A stretch of DNA of 64,000 bases from positions 1 to 64,000 of the forward strand of contig JBFWUW010000003.1 in assembly GCA_050247075.1 (NCBI GenBank), read 5' to 3'. This DNA is from JBFWUW01 sp050247075. GTDB lineage: Bacteria; Planctomycetota; Planctomycetia; Pirellulales; JBFWUW01. The first letter of the stretch is position 1. Each line of letters opens with the position of its first letter. This document shows, in pieces, positions 26,343-35,072 of this stretch. Under the pieces are notes generated by a model that was given only the letters and a program-made list of their open reading frames with translations, had not been told where the DNA came from and did not search any database. A program made the position numbers and the translations under genes.

Positions 26343-28484
26343 TTACTTAGGAATTGGCAGCACGATCAGGCTGTCCTCGGCAAAGGTGGCTTCACCGGCT
26401 TTGTCGTTGATCTTGTACTGGATTTTGAGCTGCTTGACGGTGCCCGGCGCGGGGTCGCCGCCAAAGCTGGCATTAAAGCTGGGATTGGCCAGCCCGATCA
26501 AGGGGAAATCGCCCGCCTGTTTGCGGATCTGGGCGGTAACGTCCTTTTGGTTGTCACCGGCTCCGTACTCGGCCTTGATGATTTCCAACTTGACCTTTTC
26601 CAAGCCGGCCTTGGCCAGCAGTTCCACCGCCTCGGGCGACTTGGCACCAATCTTCTGCACGATGGCCAGGGTGGCTGCCGTGGCGTCGTCCTTCAGTTCT
26701 GGAATGCTTGCGGCATGTACCGCCAGCTTCAAAGTCTCTACGTTGGGGTAACGCTTGCAGACATCCAAGACCATCTTTTGCTCGGCCGGTTGGCTGCAAG
26801 CCGCGAACGCCTTGCGGCACATTTCGTTACGTTCGTTCTCCGGCAACACAAACTGCCGGGCAATGCGAATGTAACCACGCAGCGAGCGGTTCTGGTACTT
26901 TTCGCCCGGCGCGGACTTGACCAGGTCGAGCAGTACGGGGGCGGCGTCGGCGGTCATCCATTCGCCCAGCAGCCGCGTGCTGACATCTTGCAGGTTCGGG
27001 TCGGAATCCTTCGCCGCGGCACCAATCGTGGCCAGGGCTTTCTCTCCACCCACCGCCCCCAAAATCGGCAGCAAGACGGCCTTCTTGGCGGGATTGGATT
27101 TCGCCAGCCCTTCGTTGATGGTGGCCGAGCAAGCTTCCCGGTCGGGCATGCGGACGGCGGCCGCTTGCAGCGCCTGCAAGGCAACATCTTCGTCCTCGGC
27201 ATGTTTGGGAGCCACAGCCAGCGCGACCAAGACCTTCAAATTGTCGGGCTGAACGGTCTCACCCAGGGCCGTCAAAGCGGCACTGCGGATGGCCGGGTCG
27301 GCATGGTCGAGGGCCTTGAAGACCGATTCCTGGGCATCGATCCGCCGGCGGCCGACCAGTTCCAGCAGGGCGATCAGGCTCTTGCCTTCGGCCTTGGCCA
27401 GACGATTGCGAATTTCGGCGTCTACCTTTTCGCCCGCCAACTCGGCCAGGGCGGCCTTGGCGGAATTGTTCAGGTCGGCGTCGGCGGCGTTGGCAATCTC
27501 CAACAGCGGCGACAGGCAGGTGGCGTCTCCCACGCGGCCCAAGGCGGCAATCGCCGCAATCCGTACCGTCTTGTCGCCATCGGCGGCCGCTTTGAGTACG
27601 GCCGGCAACACCACGGTGTCGGGCCGGTCGGCCATGGCCGTCACGATCAAGGCCGCCTGGGCGGGCTTGGCGCGGGCCATTTCCGCGGCCAAGGCCTTAT
27701 CCACCTCGCTCCCCGGAAACTCGCGGGCAGTGCTGAGGGCGATCTGGAACATGCTCTTGTCGGACGATTGAAACTGCTCGACCAGCAACGCGATGCCCCC
27801 ATTGCCGCGCGCCAATATGGCCCCGCGGGTGGCTTCCAAAATTCGTTGCTTGGGTAGATCGGCGGAGCGGATCTGATCGTAGATTTCGGTCGCGGTCGAA
27901 CCTTCACCGGCGGCCAGTAGTTTCTCGGCGCACAGCACGCAGCCTTCGGCCACGGCGGAGCGGACACGGGGGTTGGCGATGGCCAGCGAACGCCGCAACG
28001 ATTGGGTAGCGGCGGCATTGCCGATGTGGCCCAAGGCCACGGCAGCGGCGGAAGCGACCTCGGCATCTTGATCGTTGAGACGGCCGGCCAGACCCTCCAC
28101 GGCGTTGACATCGCGGCGGACGCCGATGGAGTTGATCGCGCCGATCAGCAGCTTGCCTTCCAACGATTCGGCAGCTCGGCGGAGAGCTTCATCGGCGGCC
28201 TCACCGGGAATGGCTTCCAAGGCAATGCGGCACCACGAGGCGAACTGCTCGTCCGACAACAGTTTGGCCAGTTCAGCCACCGATTCGCTAGAGCCGTGAA
28301 TCGCCAACTGTTTGCAGGCCAGGGCCTTCTCTCCGCCCGGCGCGTCGGAACGCAGCACGGCCAGCAATTCGCGTTCTTTCTCGGGCGAAGGGGAAGTGTT
28401 CTCGGCGGCCTTGGCCAACGCGGACACCAACATCAAAGCCGCCAACGGCACGGCAAAGCGGGTCTGGGAAAAGTTCTTATTCAT
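26343..28484 (-). CDS. Secreted HEAT-repeat protein, 713 residues
   Basis: A signal peptide (residues 9-27, ...VSALAKA) is followed by repeated helical pairs with HEAT/PBS-lyase signatures, such as AAAVALGHIGN, VRIAAIAALGRVGD, IRSAALTALGETV and DVSTRLLGEW. The array runs from about residue 40 to about 630. A different, shorter C-terminal region (about 650-713) with FNASFGGDPAPGTVKQLKIQYKI-like beta segments may be a small sandwich domain. HEAT arrays are protein scaffolds; no partner is obvious. The Gfo/Idh/MocA gene lies upstream on the same strand with a 115-nt gap, so they may share a transcript. Confidence 0.85.
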   Translation of the reverse strand: MNKNFSQTRFAVPLAALMLVSALAKAAENTSPSPEKERELLAVLRSDAPGGEKALACKQLAIHGSSESVAELAKLLSDEQFASWCRIALEAIPGEAADEALRRAAESLEGKLLIGAINSIGVRRDVNAVEGLAGRLNDQDAEVASAAAVALGHIGNAAATQSLRRSLAIANPRVRSAVAEGCVLCAEKLLAAGEGSTATEIYDQIRSADLPKQRILEATRGAILARGNGGIALLVEQFQSSDKSMFQIALSTAREFPGSEVDKALAAEMARAKPAQAALIVTAMADRPDTVVLPAVLKAAADGDKTVRIAAIAALGRVGDATCLSPLLEIANAADADLNNSAKAALAELAGEKVDAEIRNRLAKAEGKSLIALLELVGRRRIDAQESVFKALDHADPAIRSAALTALGETVQPDNLKVLVALAVAPKHAEDEDVALQALQAAAVRMPDREACSATINEGLAKSNPAKKAVLLPILGAVGGEKALATIGAAAKDSDPNLQDVSTRLLGEWMTADAAPVLLDLVKSAPGEKYQNRSLRGYIRIARQFVLPENERNEMCRKAFAACSQPAEQKMVLDVCKRYPNVETLKLAVHAASIPELKDDATAATLAIVQKIGAKSPEAVELLAKAGLEKVKLEIIKAEYGAGDNQKDVTAQIRKQAGDFPLIGLANPSFNASFGGDPAPGTVKQLKIQYKINDKAGEATFAEDSLIVLPIPK

Positions 28485-28599
28485 GGAAATGTTCCAGAGA
28501 GATTGTGTTTGGGAAAGCCATGACGAACGATAAGCCTTTCACAACTTCCATCATTCGCCATCATTCATTCGACACTCGACACTCGGCATTCAACACTTC

Positions 28600-29886
28600 C
28601 TACAGTCTCCACGGCTCGCGGAGTGCTTCCGACCGCAGCCGGTTGGCCTGTTCGTCGTCGATGAATTTGTTGGTGGTGTTGTCGAACTTGACTTGCCGGC
28701 CCAAGTGCAGGGCGATATTGGCCCCGTGGCAGGCGATGTGCGCGTTGCAGGCCGCTTGGGCGTTGCCTTTGGTCAGCCCCCGTGTCTTGACGCAATCCAA
28801 GAAGTCGCGCACGTGGAACGTCGCCGGGTAGCCGCCGATTTCCTCCACGGTGCGGCCAGCCAGCAGCGTGGGCGAGCTCAGCACCAGCTTGCCACTATCA
28901 CCCGCCTCGACCCAGCCGGTTTCTCCCTCGAACCGCACGGGGCACGAACCAAGCGGAATCCAGCCGGTCTCGCGGAAGATCAGTTCCACGCCGTTCTCGT
29001 AGCGGGCGACCAGGTGGCCGTCCTTGGGGGCGTTGTACTCCACTGGCGGCAGGCAATCGCCCACGGCCCATTGGCAAAGATCGACGCAGTGCGAACCCCA
29101 CTCCAGCACGCCGCCGCCAACCAGCCCGCCCCCCTTTTCAAAATTGAAGCCGTCCAACAGCTTGGCATTGAACGGACGCCAAGCGGCTGGGCCCAGGTAC
29201 ATGTCCCAATCGACAACTTCCTTGTCGGGCTGCGGCTCGGCCGGCAGCCAGCCGCTCATCATGGCTTGCATGCCAGCCGGATGGGCGTAGACCTTTTTGA
29301 GCTTGCCAAGTTTGCCGGTGCGGGCCAGTTCGCAGGCGAAGGCAAAGTGCGGCAGATTGCGGCGCTGCGTACCGGCCTGAAACACGCGGCCGGTGCGGCG
29401 CATGGTATCGGCCAGGATCAGGCTTTGCTCGATGTTCTTGGTGCAAGGCTTTTCGCAGTACATATCCTTGCCGGCCTTGGCCGCGGTCATGGCGGCGGTG
29501 GCGTGCCAATTGGGGCCGGTGGCAATCAGTACGGCGTCGATATCTTGGCGATCGAGCAGCTCGCGAAAGTCGCGATAGGTGGCGCAGTTTTGATTGCCGT
29601 ATTTGTCGTCGGCGATTTTCTTAACAGCCGTGCGGCGGGCTTCCTTAATATCGCAGACCGCCACGAACTGCACGTCGGGCTGCTCCAAGAAGCAACCCAG
29701 GTCGTACGTGCCGCGGTTGCCGATGCCGATGCCCCCCACCACCACCCGCTCGCTAGGCGCGACCGCGCCATCCAGTCCCAAGGCGGAACTGGGAATGATG
29801 GTGGGTGCCAGTGCGGCGGCACCGCCAGCCGCCAGCGCGGTTTTCAGAAACCGACGTCGGGGAACCCGATTGGCCTTTTTAGACAT
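28600..29886 (-). CDS. Tat-exported Gfo/Idh/MocA family oxidoreductase
   Basis: This 428-residue protein begins with a twin-arginine signal (RVPRRRFLKTALAAGGAAALAP) and an NAD(P)-binding Rossmann start (VVVGGIGIGNRG, near residue 47). The family hallmark EKPCTKNIEQ lies near 142-151, followed by the C-terminal dimer/substrate domain with WDMYLGPA and GVLEWGSHCVDLCQWA, the latter holding the usual catalytic His. Exported members are common in planctomycetes and are presumed to act on sugars or sugar derivatives in the periplasm. The substrate is unknown. An AGGAG ribosome site lies 8 nt before the start. The secreted HEAT-repeat gene is downstream. Confidence 0.92.
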   Translation of the reverse strand: MSKKANRVPRRRFLKTALAAGGAAALAPTIIPSSALGLDGAVAPSERVVVGGIGIGNRGTYDLGCFLEQPDVQFVAVCDIKEARRTAVKKIADDKYGNQNCATYRDFRELLDRQDIDAVLIATGPNWHATAAMTAAKAGKDMYCEKPCTKNIEQSLILADTMRRTGRVFQAGTQRRNLPHFAFACELARTGKLGKLKKVYAHPAGMQAMMSGWLPAEPQPDKEVVDWDMYLGPAAWRPFNAKLLDGFNFEKGGGLVGGGVLEWGSHCVDLCQWAVGDCLPPVEYNAPKDGHLVARYENGVELIFRETGWIPLGSCPVRFEGETGWVEAGDSGKLVLSSPTLLAGRTVEEIGGYPATFHVRDFLDCVKTRGLTKGNAQAACNAHIACHGANIALHLGRQVKFDNTTNKFIDDEQANRLRSEALREPWRL

Positions 29887-30042
29887 GACTGCTCTCCTAT
29901 TTCTATGGATCCCAGGACCGCCAGAAGGTGAAAGGCCCCGCCGCCTTCCATCATAACCGCCAAGCTAAAAGAATACCCCCTGGGCGCGCGGCAATCCAGC
30001 AACAATCCGCCAGGAGGAACCGCCTCGGACGTTCGCAATCGG

Positions 30043-30396
30043 CTAGCGATTGCCGGCCGACGGAACATCGTCGCTGAGCCAATGGTCCAGATGGGGCCAC
30101 ACGGTTCGCAATGCAAAGCCCAGCGCCAGATTGATAAGGGCCACGAACAGCACGAGCAACACGGCTCCCCCGTTCAGCCGGGCGGGATGTTGTTCCGTGG
30201 TCGCTTCCACAGCCGATGCGGATGGCGGCGGCGGTGATGCCTCGGCCTCTGCGGCGGGCGGCTGTTCCGCGGAAGCTAGCGGAGGTGGGCCCGGTTGCTC
30301 CTCGGCCCAGGCCGGCCCCTGCCAAGCGGCCAACAGCAGGCCCAGCACCAATACGGTGCCGGCGGATAAGTTCGCCCCGGCTTCAGTTCGATTCAT
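30043..30396 (-). CDS. Small secreted/membrane protein with signal peptide and one C-terminal helix, unknown
   Basis: Starting at ATG 30396 gives 117 residues; a longer frame from 30489 adds a charged stretch before the signal. Residues 9-30 are a signal peptide (LSAGTVLVLGLLLAAWQGPAWA). A Pro/Ala/Glu-rich linker spans about 31-70, and one membrane helix spans about 76-98 (GGAVLLVLFVALINLALGFAL), followed by a short tail. I recognise no family. It is probably a single-pass envelope protein. It lies downstream of the AcpH-like gene on the same strand but 237 nt away. Confidence 0.6.
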   Translation of the reverse strand: MNRTEAGANLSAGTVLVLGLLLAAWQGPAWAEEQPGPPPLASAEQPPAAEAEASPPPPSASAVEATTEQHPARLNGGAVLLVLFVALINLALGFALRTVWPHLDHWLSDDVPSAGNR

Positions 30397-30633
30397 GGCC
30401 AAACCCCATTCTCTTGCGAAACGGCAAGATCGCCGTTTCCATGCCAAGGTTACGTCGTGCGGAGGGTGCCCCGGCATTTTGGCACGCATCGCCCGCCGGT
30501 TGATAACGGCGGGGACGATTATTCCGCTTGCTGTCAGGCAATTGGCCCGGTTGTAACGACGATTCCACCCGGCAAATCGTGGGAAAAGGCAGCGCGGTAC
30601 CGCCAGTACGGCCCGTTGTTGGAGACTCCGTTT

Positions 30634-31290
30634 CTACAAAGCCGCGGGCTGTGCCAGCAGTTCGGCTTGGCGATCGCCAATGGTGCGCCGGGCCGCCGGC
30701 AGAAAGCCGCAAAAATCGGGCGGCAGGGCCGGCAGCCGCACACGGTCCATGACCTGGTTCAACCGCCGCAGCAGTTTCTGGTCATCCAGATAGTCCCACA
30801 AAAAACCGGCCGCGTGAAAGTGCGGAATCAGCGGAGCCAGGCGTTCGGTGCGGCGGGGTGCCATGCGGTTAACGGCCTCTTGCACCACACGGCCGTCAAC
30901 CTGGGCGGCCGCGCGGTAGTAAGACTCCAACAGGGCCGGAGAGTCGGCAATCAACGTGGCATCGAGCAAAATCTCCACCAGAATGTGCCCCAAGAAACTG
31001 GGACGAAAGCCTTCATCGGGGGGCAGCCTGTCGCGTATCTCCACCGTGAACCGCCAGCAAAGTTCGTGAAACACGGCCGTTTCATGAAACCAGGCATCAT
31101 CGGCATGGTGCCGCACAACCCCGCGGGCCACCGCCGCCAACCGCTCGTCGGCATCAGCCACGAACGGCAAGGCATGCTTCGACCGCACGCGAACCTGGCG
31201 ATCGGCCACGTTCAGCCAGTCGGGCACCGCCGTACCCGCCAGCACGTAAGGCTCATCCAGGTGCGACAGGGCATGGGCCAGATAATTCAT
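30634..31290 (-). CDS. Acyl-carrier-protein phosphodiesterase-like (AcpH-like) HD-type protein
   Basis: The chosen start at 31290 (MNYLAHALSHLDEPYVLAGT) matches the way AcpH proteins begin (MNFLAHLHLA...). The longer frame from 31353 adds 21 residues without similarity. The protein has 218 residues, all-alpha in appearance, with His/Asp-rich blocks (VVRHHADDAWFHET near 58-71, and FLGHILVEILLDATLI near 98-113) consistent with an HD-like metal site. AcpH removes the 4'-phosphopantetheine from ACP, but the similarity seen here is short and the enzyme may have another substrate. It is divergent from the next gene. Confidence 0.55.
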   Translation of the reverse strand: MNYLAHALSHLDEPYVLAGTAVPDWLNVADRQVRVRSKHALPFVADADERLAAVARGVVRHHADDAWFHETAVFHELCWRFTVEIRDRLPPDEGFRPSFLGHILVEILLDATLIADSPALLESYYRAAAQVDGRVVQEAVNRMAPRRTERLAPLIPHFHAAGFLWDYLDDQKLLRRLNQVMDRVRLPALPPDFCGFLPAARRTIGDRQAELLAQPAAL

Positions 31291-31519
31291 ATCGGTTGAT
31301 TCTACGCCAACCATGCCCCGGGGAAACCCGCCCGTGGCCGGCCATGCGGCCAATCAGGCGGTACCGCAACAAGAAAAGTTTTCCCCAGACGCGTGATATT
31401 CGTCCCAATGCAGAGCCTTATGCGTATCCGGCCCGCCACTTTTCGCTAGGGGTTTGTGAAAGCGAAGAATCAGGGTCCAACCGAAGAATTGGCTTCGACC
31501 AGGCACTAGGGAGGCTCGC

Positions 31520-32164
31520 ATGAAGTCCGCGTCACTGCTGTTTGCACTTGCACTCACATCGGCTGCTAGCGTTGGCTCTCGTGCCGCACCGCCGGCATTT
31601 GACAAGGAAGCGGCCTCCGCCGAGGTCTCCTCGAAATACAGCGCGGCCCATCCGGAAGTGCAAGAGTTCGTGCTGCATACGGCCCGCTCATTCGGCCCCA
31701 ACGGGTTGTGGCTGAATGAAGATGCCTATGCCGGGCTGAAGCCCAAAGACCGCGAGGCCAGGGTTGAGTATCTGGTCAAGCTCTTCGAGGACGCGGAATA
31801 CGGCCGGCACTTGTGCGCGGCCTTGGCCGAGGCCAGTGCCTTGGTGGAACCGGCCCTTGTTCCGGGGCTGAAAAAGGTGGCGGGCTACCATCTGGAAGAC
31901 AAGGACTACGATTGCCGCCCCAAATGGATGGCGGTCGCCGCCTTGGCCCGGCAAGAATCGCCGGAGTCGGTCCCCTTGCTGGTCAGCCTTGTCGATCACG
32001 GCAACCAGAACACCCGCTTCTGGGCGCGTGCCGCGTTGTCTCGCATGGCCCAGGACGACTTCCAAGCGGATAAGCAAGCCTGGAACCAATGGTGGACCGG
32101 CCAAGGCCACGACCCCATCGACCCCGCCTTGCTCAAACCGTACACGCCCCCCAAGGCGGAATAA
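31520..32164 (+). CDS. Secreted HEAT-like repeat protein, 214 residues
   Basis: A signal peptide (residues 1-22, ...ASVGSRA) precedes an alpha-helical protein whose second half carries HEAT-like units (DCRPKWMAVAALARQESPESVPLLVSLV, then NTRFWARAALSRMAQDDF). The first half (about 25-100) is helical without clear repeats. It is probably a short periplasmic scaffold. A DUF1501 gene follows on the same strand after 127 nt. Many planctomycete DUF1501 genes have small secreted neighbours, so a joint function is possible but not shown. Confidence 0.75.
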   Translation: MKSASLLFALALTSAASVGSRAAPPAFDKEAASAEVSSKYSAAHPEVQEFVLHTARSFGPNGLWLNEDAYAGLKPKDREARVEYLVKLFEDAEYGRHLCAALAEASALVEPALVPGLKKVAGYHLEDKDYDCRPKWMAVAALARQESPESVPLLVSLVDHGNQNTRFWARAALSRMAQDDFQADKQAWNQWWTGQGHDPIDPALLKPYTPPKAE

Positions 32165-32291
32165 GGTACGGCACGACGCGGTATCAAATGCCTCTCCGCG
32201 ACCCGCGCCCGCTGACAATGGGGCCGGTTCGTTGCTAAGATAGAGGGGTCGCCATCCCCTGACAATCGTTTGCCGAGCGAGGTTCTGTTTG

Positions 32292-33692
32292 ATGCCCGCC
32301 CCGACCAACGCGATGCCTTCTCCCAACGCCCGCCGCTCAGCGCGGCTGTCGCGCCGCCAACTGCTGCAAGTCGGCGGGCTGGGGTTGATGGGCGTCACGC
32401 TGCCGCGGCTGTTGCAAGCCCAGGCCCGCGCGGCGGAGGCGGGTCTGGTTCCCCAGGCCGATGCCTGCGTGGTGATCTTCCTCAATGGCGGTCCCAGCCA
32501 TTTGGATATGTGGGACATGAAGCCCGACGCGGCCGACGGCATCCGCGGCGAGTTTAAGCCAATTGCTTCTTCACTGCCCGGCTACCAGATCAGCGAGCAC
32601 CTGCCCCGGCTGGCCACGCAAATGCATCGCGCGACGGTTGTGCGGTCGATGCATCACACCGTCAACAACGCCCACGCCTTGGCCGTTTATACCTCGCTGA
32701 CGGGTCATGACCGGGGCGATGGAAATGTGGCGGTGGGGACGGGCGGGCAAGATGTCCCCTGCATTGGGGCGACCATGGCGTTGCTGCGTCCGCCTCCTCC
32801 GGCGATCGTGCCGCATGTTTGCCTGCCTTACATCACCAAGGAAGGGGCGGGCGGGCCGCCGCAACCCGGTTTTTTTGGCGGGTACATCGGCCGGGCCTAC
32901 GACCCGCTGTTTGTGTTGAACGACCCCAACGCGCCCGATTTCTCGGTGCCGGAACTTACCCTTACGGCCGATGTTTCCGCCTCGCGCCTGGCGGGCCGCA
33001 AGGAATTGTTCTCACGGTTGGATGATGGGTTTTTGCGGCAGGCCGACCGGCTGGCCCTGAGCGGCATGAATGGTTTTCAAGCTAGCGCCTTGGATCTGTT
33101 GACTTCCGAAAAGTCGCAACGGGCCTTTCGATTAGCCGACGAGCCAGATGCTACCCGCGAGTCGTACGGGCGCAACATCTACGGGCAAAGCGTTTTATTA
33201 GCGCGGCGGCTGATTGAGGCTGGCACGCGGGTGGTGACGGTCTCTTGGGCACCCGACGCCAACGCCACCTGGGATTCGCACAGCGGCAACTTTAAAAAGC
33301 TCAAGGGGACGCTGCTGCCGCAGTTCGATGCCGCCTGCACCAGCCTGGTGGTGGACCTGGCGGAACGCGGCCTGCTGGACCGGACCATTGTGGCGGTGCT
33401 GGGTGACTTTGGCCGCACGCCCAAGATCAACGCCAACGACGCCGGCCGCGACCATTGGAACTACTGCTACAGCCTGATGATGATTGGCGGCGGCTTCCGC
33501 CCCGGCTACATCCACGGCAGCAGCGACGCCACCGGCGCTTTCCCGGCCAGCAACCCGCTGGTGCCGGGCGACATCATCTCCACCATCTACCATCAACTCG
33601 GCATCTCCCCCGAGCACGAAATGCGTGACCAGCTAGACCGCCCCCACCGGCTAGTACCCGCCGGCAATGTGGTGGCGGAGTTGTTGGCTTAG
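32292..33692 (+). CDS. DUF1501 family protein
   Basis: ATG at 32292 (a TTG lies just before it) gives 466 residues. A twin-arginine-like leader reads LSRRQLLQVGGLGLMG. Core family blocks are present: VVIFLNGGPSHLDMWDMKP, RSMHHTVNNAHALAVYTSLTG, YGQSVLLARRLIEAGTRVV, WDSHSGNFKKLK, VLGDFGRTPKIN and AGRDHWNYCYSLMM. This is the same family as the gene at 21485 but in the longer version with an HTVNNAH block. A secreted hydrolase-like protein of unknown substrate. It ends only 15 nt before the convergent prenyltransferase-like gene. Confidence 0.92.
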   Translation: MPAPTNAMPSPNARRSARLSRRQLLQVGGLGLMGVTLPRLLQAQARAAEAGLVPQADACVVIFLNGGPSHLDMWDMKPDAADGIRGEFKPIASSLPGYQISEHLPRLATQMHRATVVRSMHHTVNNAHALAVYTSLTGHDRGDGNVAVGTGGQDVPCIGATMALLRPPPPAIVPHVCLPYITKEGAGGPPQPGFFGGYIGRAYDPLFVLNDPNAPDFSVPELTLTADVSASRLAGRKELFSRLDDGFLRQADRLALSGMNGFQASALDLLTSEKSQRAFRLADEPDATRESYGRNIYGQSVLLARRLIEAGTRVVTVSWAPDANATWDSHSGNFKKLKGTLLPQFDAACTSLVVDLAERGLLDRTIVAVLGDFGRTPKINANDAGRDHWNYCYSLMMIGGGFRPGYIHGSSDATGAFPASNPLVPGDIISTIYHQLGISPEHEMRDQLDRPHRLVPAGNVVAELLA

Positions 33693-33707
33693 GACCGCGC
33701 GTGCTGG

Positions 33708-34709
33708 TCACTTCTCGGTGAGAAACAGCAACGCCAGGCTAGATCCCACGACAGGCCGCGTTCCGCCGAAACTGGCATCGCTCCAGTGGCCCGACTCGGC
33801 TTGTTGATCCGCCAACAGAAGCCGCGTGGCCCAGGGCCGCCAGGCGGCATCGCCAATCTTGTCGCGGGAACTACCCCGCGCGGCTTGCCCCAGCAATTGA
33901 AAGGTGTAGAGGCGAAAGCCATTGGCTTTAAGGTAAATGGGCTGCGCGTCGGTACACCAGGCGTCGTGCCGCTTCCAGGCCCGCTCAATCGTTGGAACGG
34001 TTCGTTCTTGCAGCGGCTTGTCGGCCAGGGCGTCGTTGATGGCCGAAAGGCAAGAGATTCCCGAAAGTGTCATCGTGACCGTGCCGCTGGTTCCCGATGG
34101 AGTGTAGGCCCAGCCGCCATCGGCCAGTTGAGACTTGAGCCAATAGTCGGCGTTCAATCGCCAGACTTCTTCCGGAACTTCGACACCCGCCCGCCGGGCC
34201 GCATCGAGCGCCCAGATGGCAAACCGTGTACACGAGCCGTCCGCCCGGCCGCCCGCAGCCGGACCGTAACTCCAGCCACCCTGGCCTTCGCCATCTTTCG
34301 CCTGGGCATCGGCCAGCCACATTACGTTCGCTCGAATGCGTTCCGCATCCTCGGCCGCACCAGCCCGGCAGTAGGCCAGCGTTTGTAAAACGCGCGAGTA
34401 GGTCATGCTGGGTTCTTGTCCGCGCAACCAGCGCAAGGCACGCTGCATCCGTTCATCTTGAACATCGACGCCGCCATTCAATAGCGCCAACGTGCAGAGG
34501 GCCGACACGCCGTCGGTGTAACTGCCCGCGTCAATTTTCCAAAAACCTTCTGGCTGCTGCTGGTTCAACAGATAGCCCACGGCAGCGGCCACGCCGGCCT
34601 TCGTGTCGGGCTGGTCGTCGGGCGGAGCAGCCGCCAGGCAATTGCTGGCAACCATGCAACAGGCCAGGGCCGCAATGGCACGACATGAAAAAGAAGAATG
34701 CCTGTTCAT
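33708..34709 (-). CDS. Secreted prenyltransferase/squalene-oxidase repeat protein
   Basis: The chosen start at 34709 has AGGA 5 nt upstream and gives 333 residues with a signal peptide (...ALACCMVASNCLAA). It contains alpha/alpha-toroid repeats: AVGYLLNQQQPEGFWKI, ALRWLRGQEPSMTYSRVLQTLAYCRAG, MWLADAQAKDGEGQGGWSYGP and DYWLKSQLADGGWAYTPSGTSGTVTMT. These are the QxxxGxW-like signatures of the squalene-cyclase superfamily. The DxDD catalytic motif of hopene cyclases is absent, so a non-terpene role (binding or scaffold) is likely. The N-terminal repeat resembles the end of the giant partial gene at 1-3948. It may be relevant that two such domains occur in this window. Confidence 0.85.
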   Translation of the reverse strand: MNRHSSFSCRAIAALACCMVASNCLAAAPPDDQPDTKAGVAAAVGYLLNQQQPEGFWKIDAGSYTDGVSALCTLALLNGGVDVQDERMQRALRWLRGQEPSMTYSRVLQTLAYCRAGAAEDAERIRANVMWLADAQAKDGEGQGGWSYGPAAGGRADGSCTRFAIWALDAARRAGVEVPEEVWRLNADYWLKSQLADGGWAYTPSGTSGTVTMTLSGISCLSAINDALADKPLQERTVPTIERAWKRHDAWCTDAQPIYLKANGFRLYTFQLLGQAARGSSRDKIGDAAWRPWATRLLLADQQAESGHWSDASFGGTRPVVGSSLALLFLTEK

Positions 34710-34984
34710 CGTATCCTGGCCTGACTGCATGGGGTTTCGCGGCTCGATCGCATACAATCTGCACGCCACTGTTGTATGACAAGCCGCCGGTAAACACCAA
34801 CATTTCCCCGAGAAGAATTCGACCAACGGGCGATAGCACTTGGTGAGCCGGTCGAATATCGACGAACCGTGGATTACGCGGATTTCACGGATAGAATCGG
34901 GCGGGTCCGCAGCCAGCCATAAGGGGTTGGTGGCGAGGGTGCACAGGCACGGGGTGCCGCTGGAATTTCACGAGAAACCCGCCG

Positions 34985-35072
34985 ATGAGCGACGATGTTC
35001 AGCAGATCGAAGCCAGGATGCGGTTGCATGTCGATCGACCGGCCGGCCAGATGCCCACCCTGCCGGCTACAA
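34985..35072 (+). pseudogene. Remnant of an M28 peptidase gene 5' end
   Basis: From ATG at 34985 the sequence reads MSDDVQQIEARMRLHVDRPAG, matching MSQDIQQIEASLRLHVDRLAG at the start of the intact M28 gene at 40415. DNA identity is high over about 62 nt and a weaker match extends some 50 nt upstream of the ATG. It then diverges, with only an unrelated 60-codon frame remaining. The remnant abuts the 3' end of the RND pump gene. Confidence 0.75.

Noticed and set aside
26331..27857. 508-codon plus-strand open frame
   Set aside because: Antisense to the secreted HEAT-repeat gene and without any family signature.
33708..34709. Annotation as hopene/squalene cyclase
   Set aside because: The DxDD motif and full length (about 630 residues) are missing; only the repeat fold is supported.
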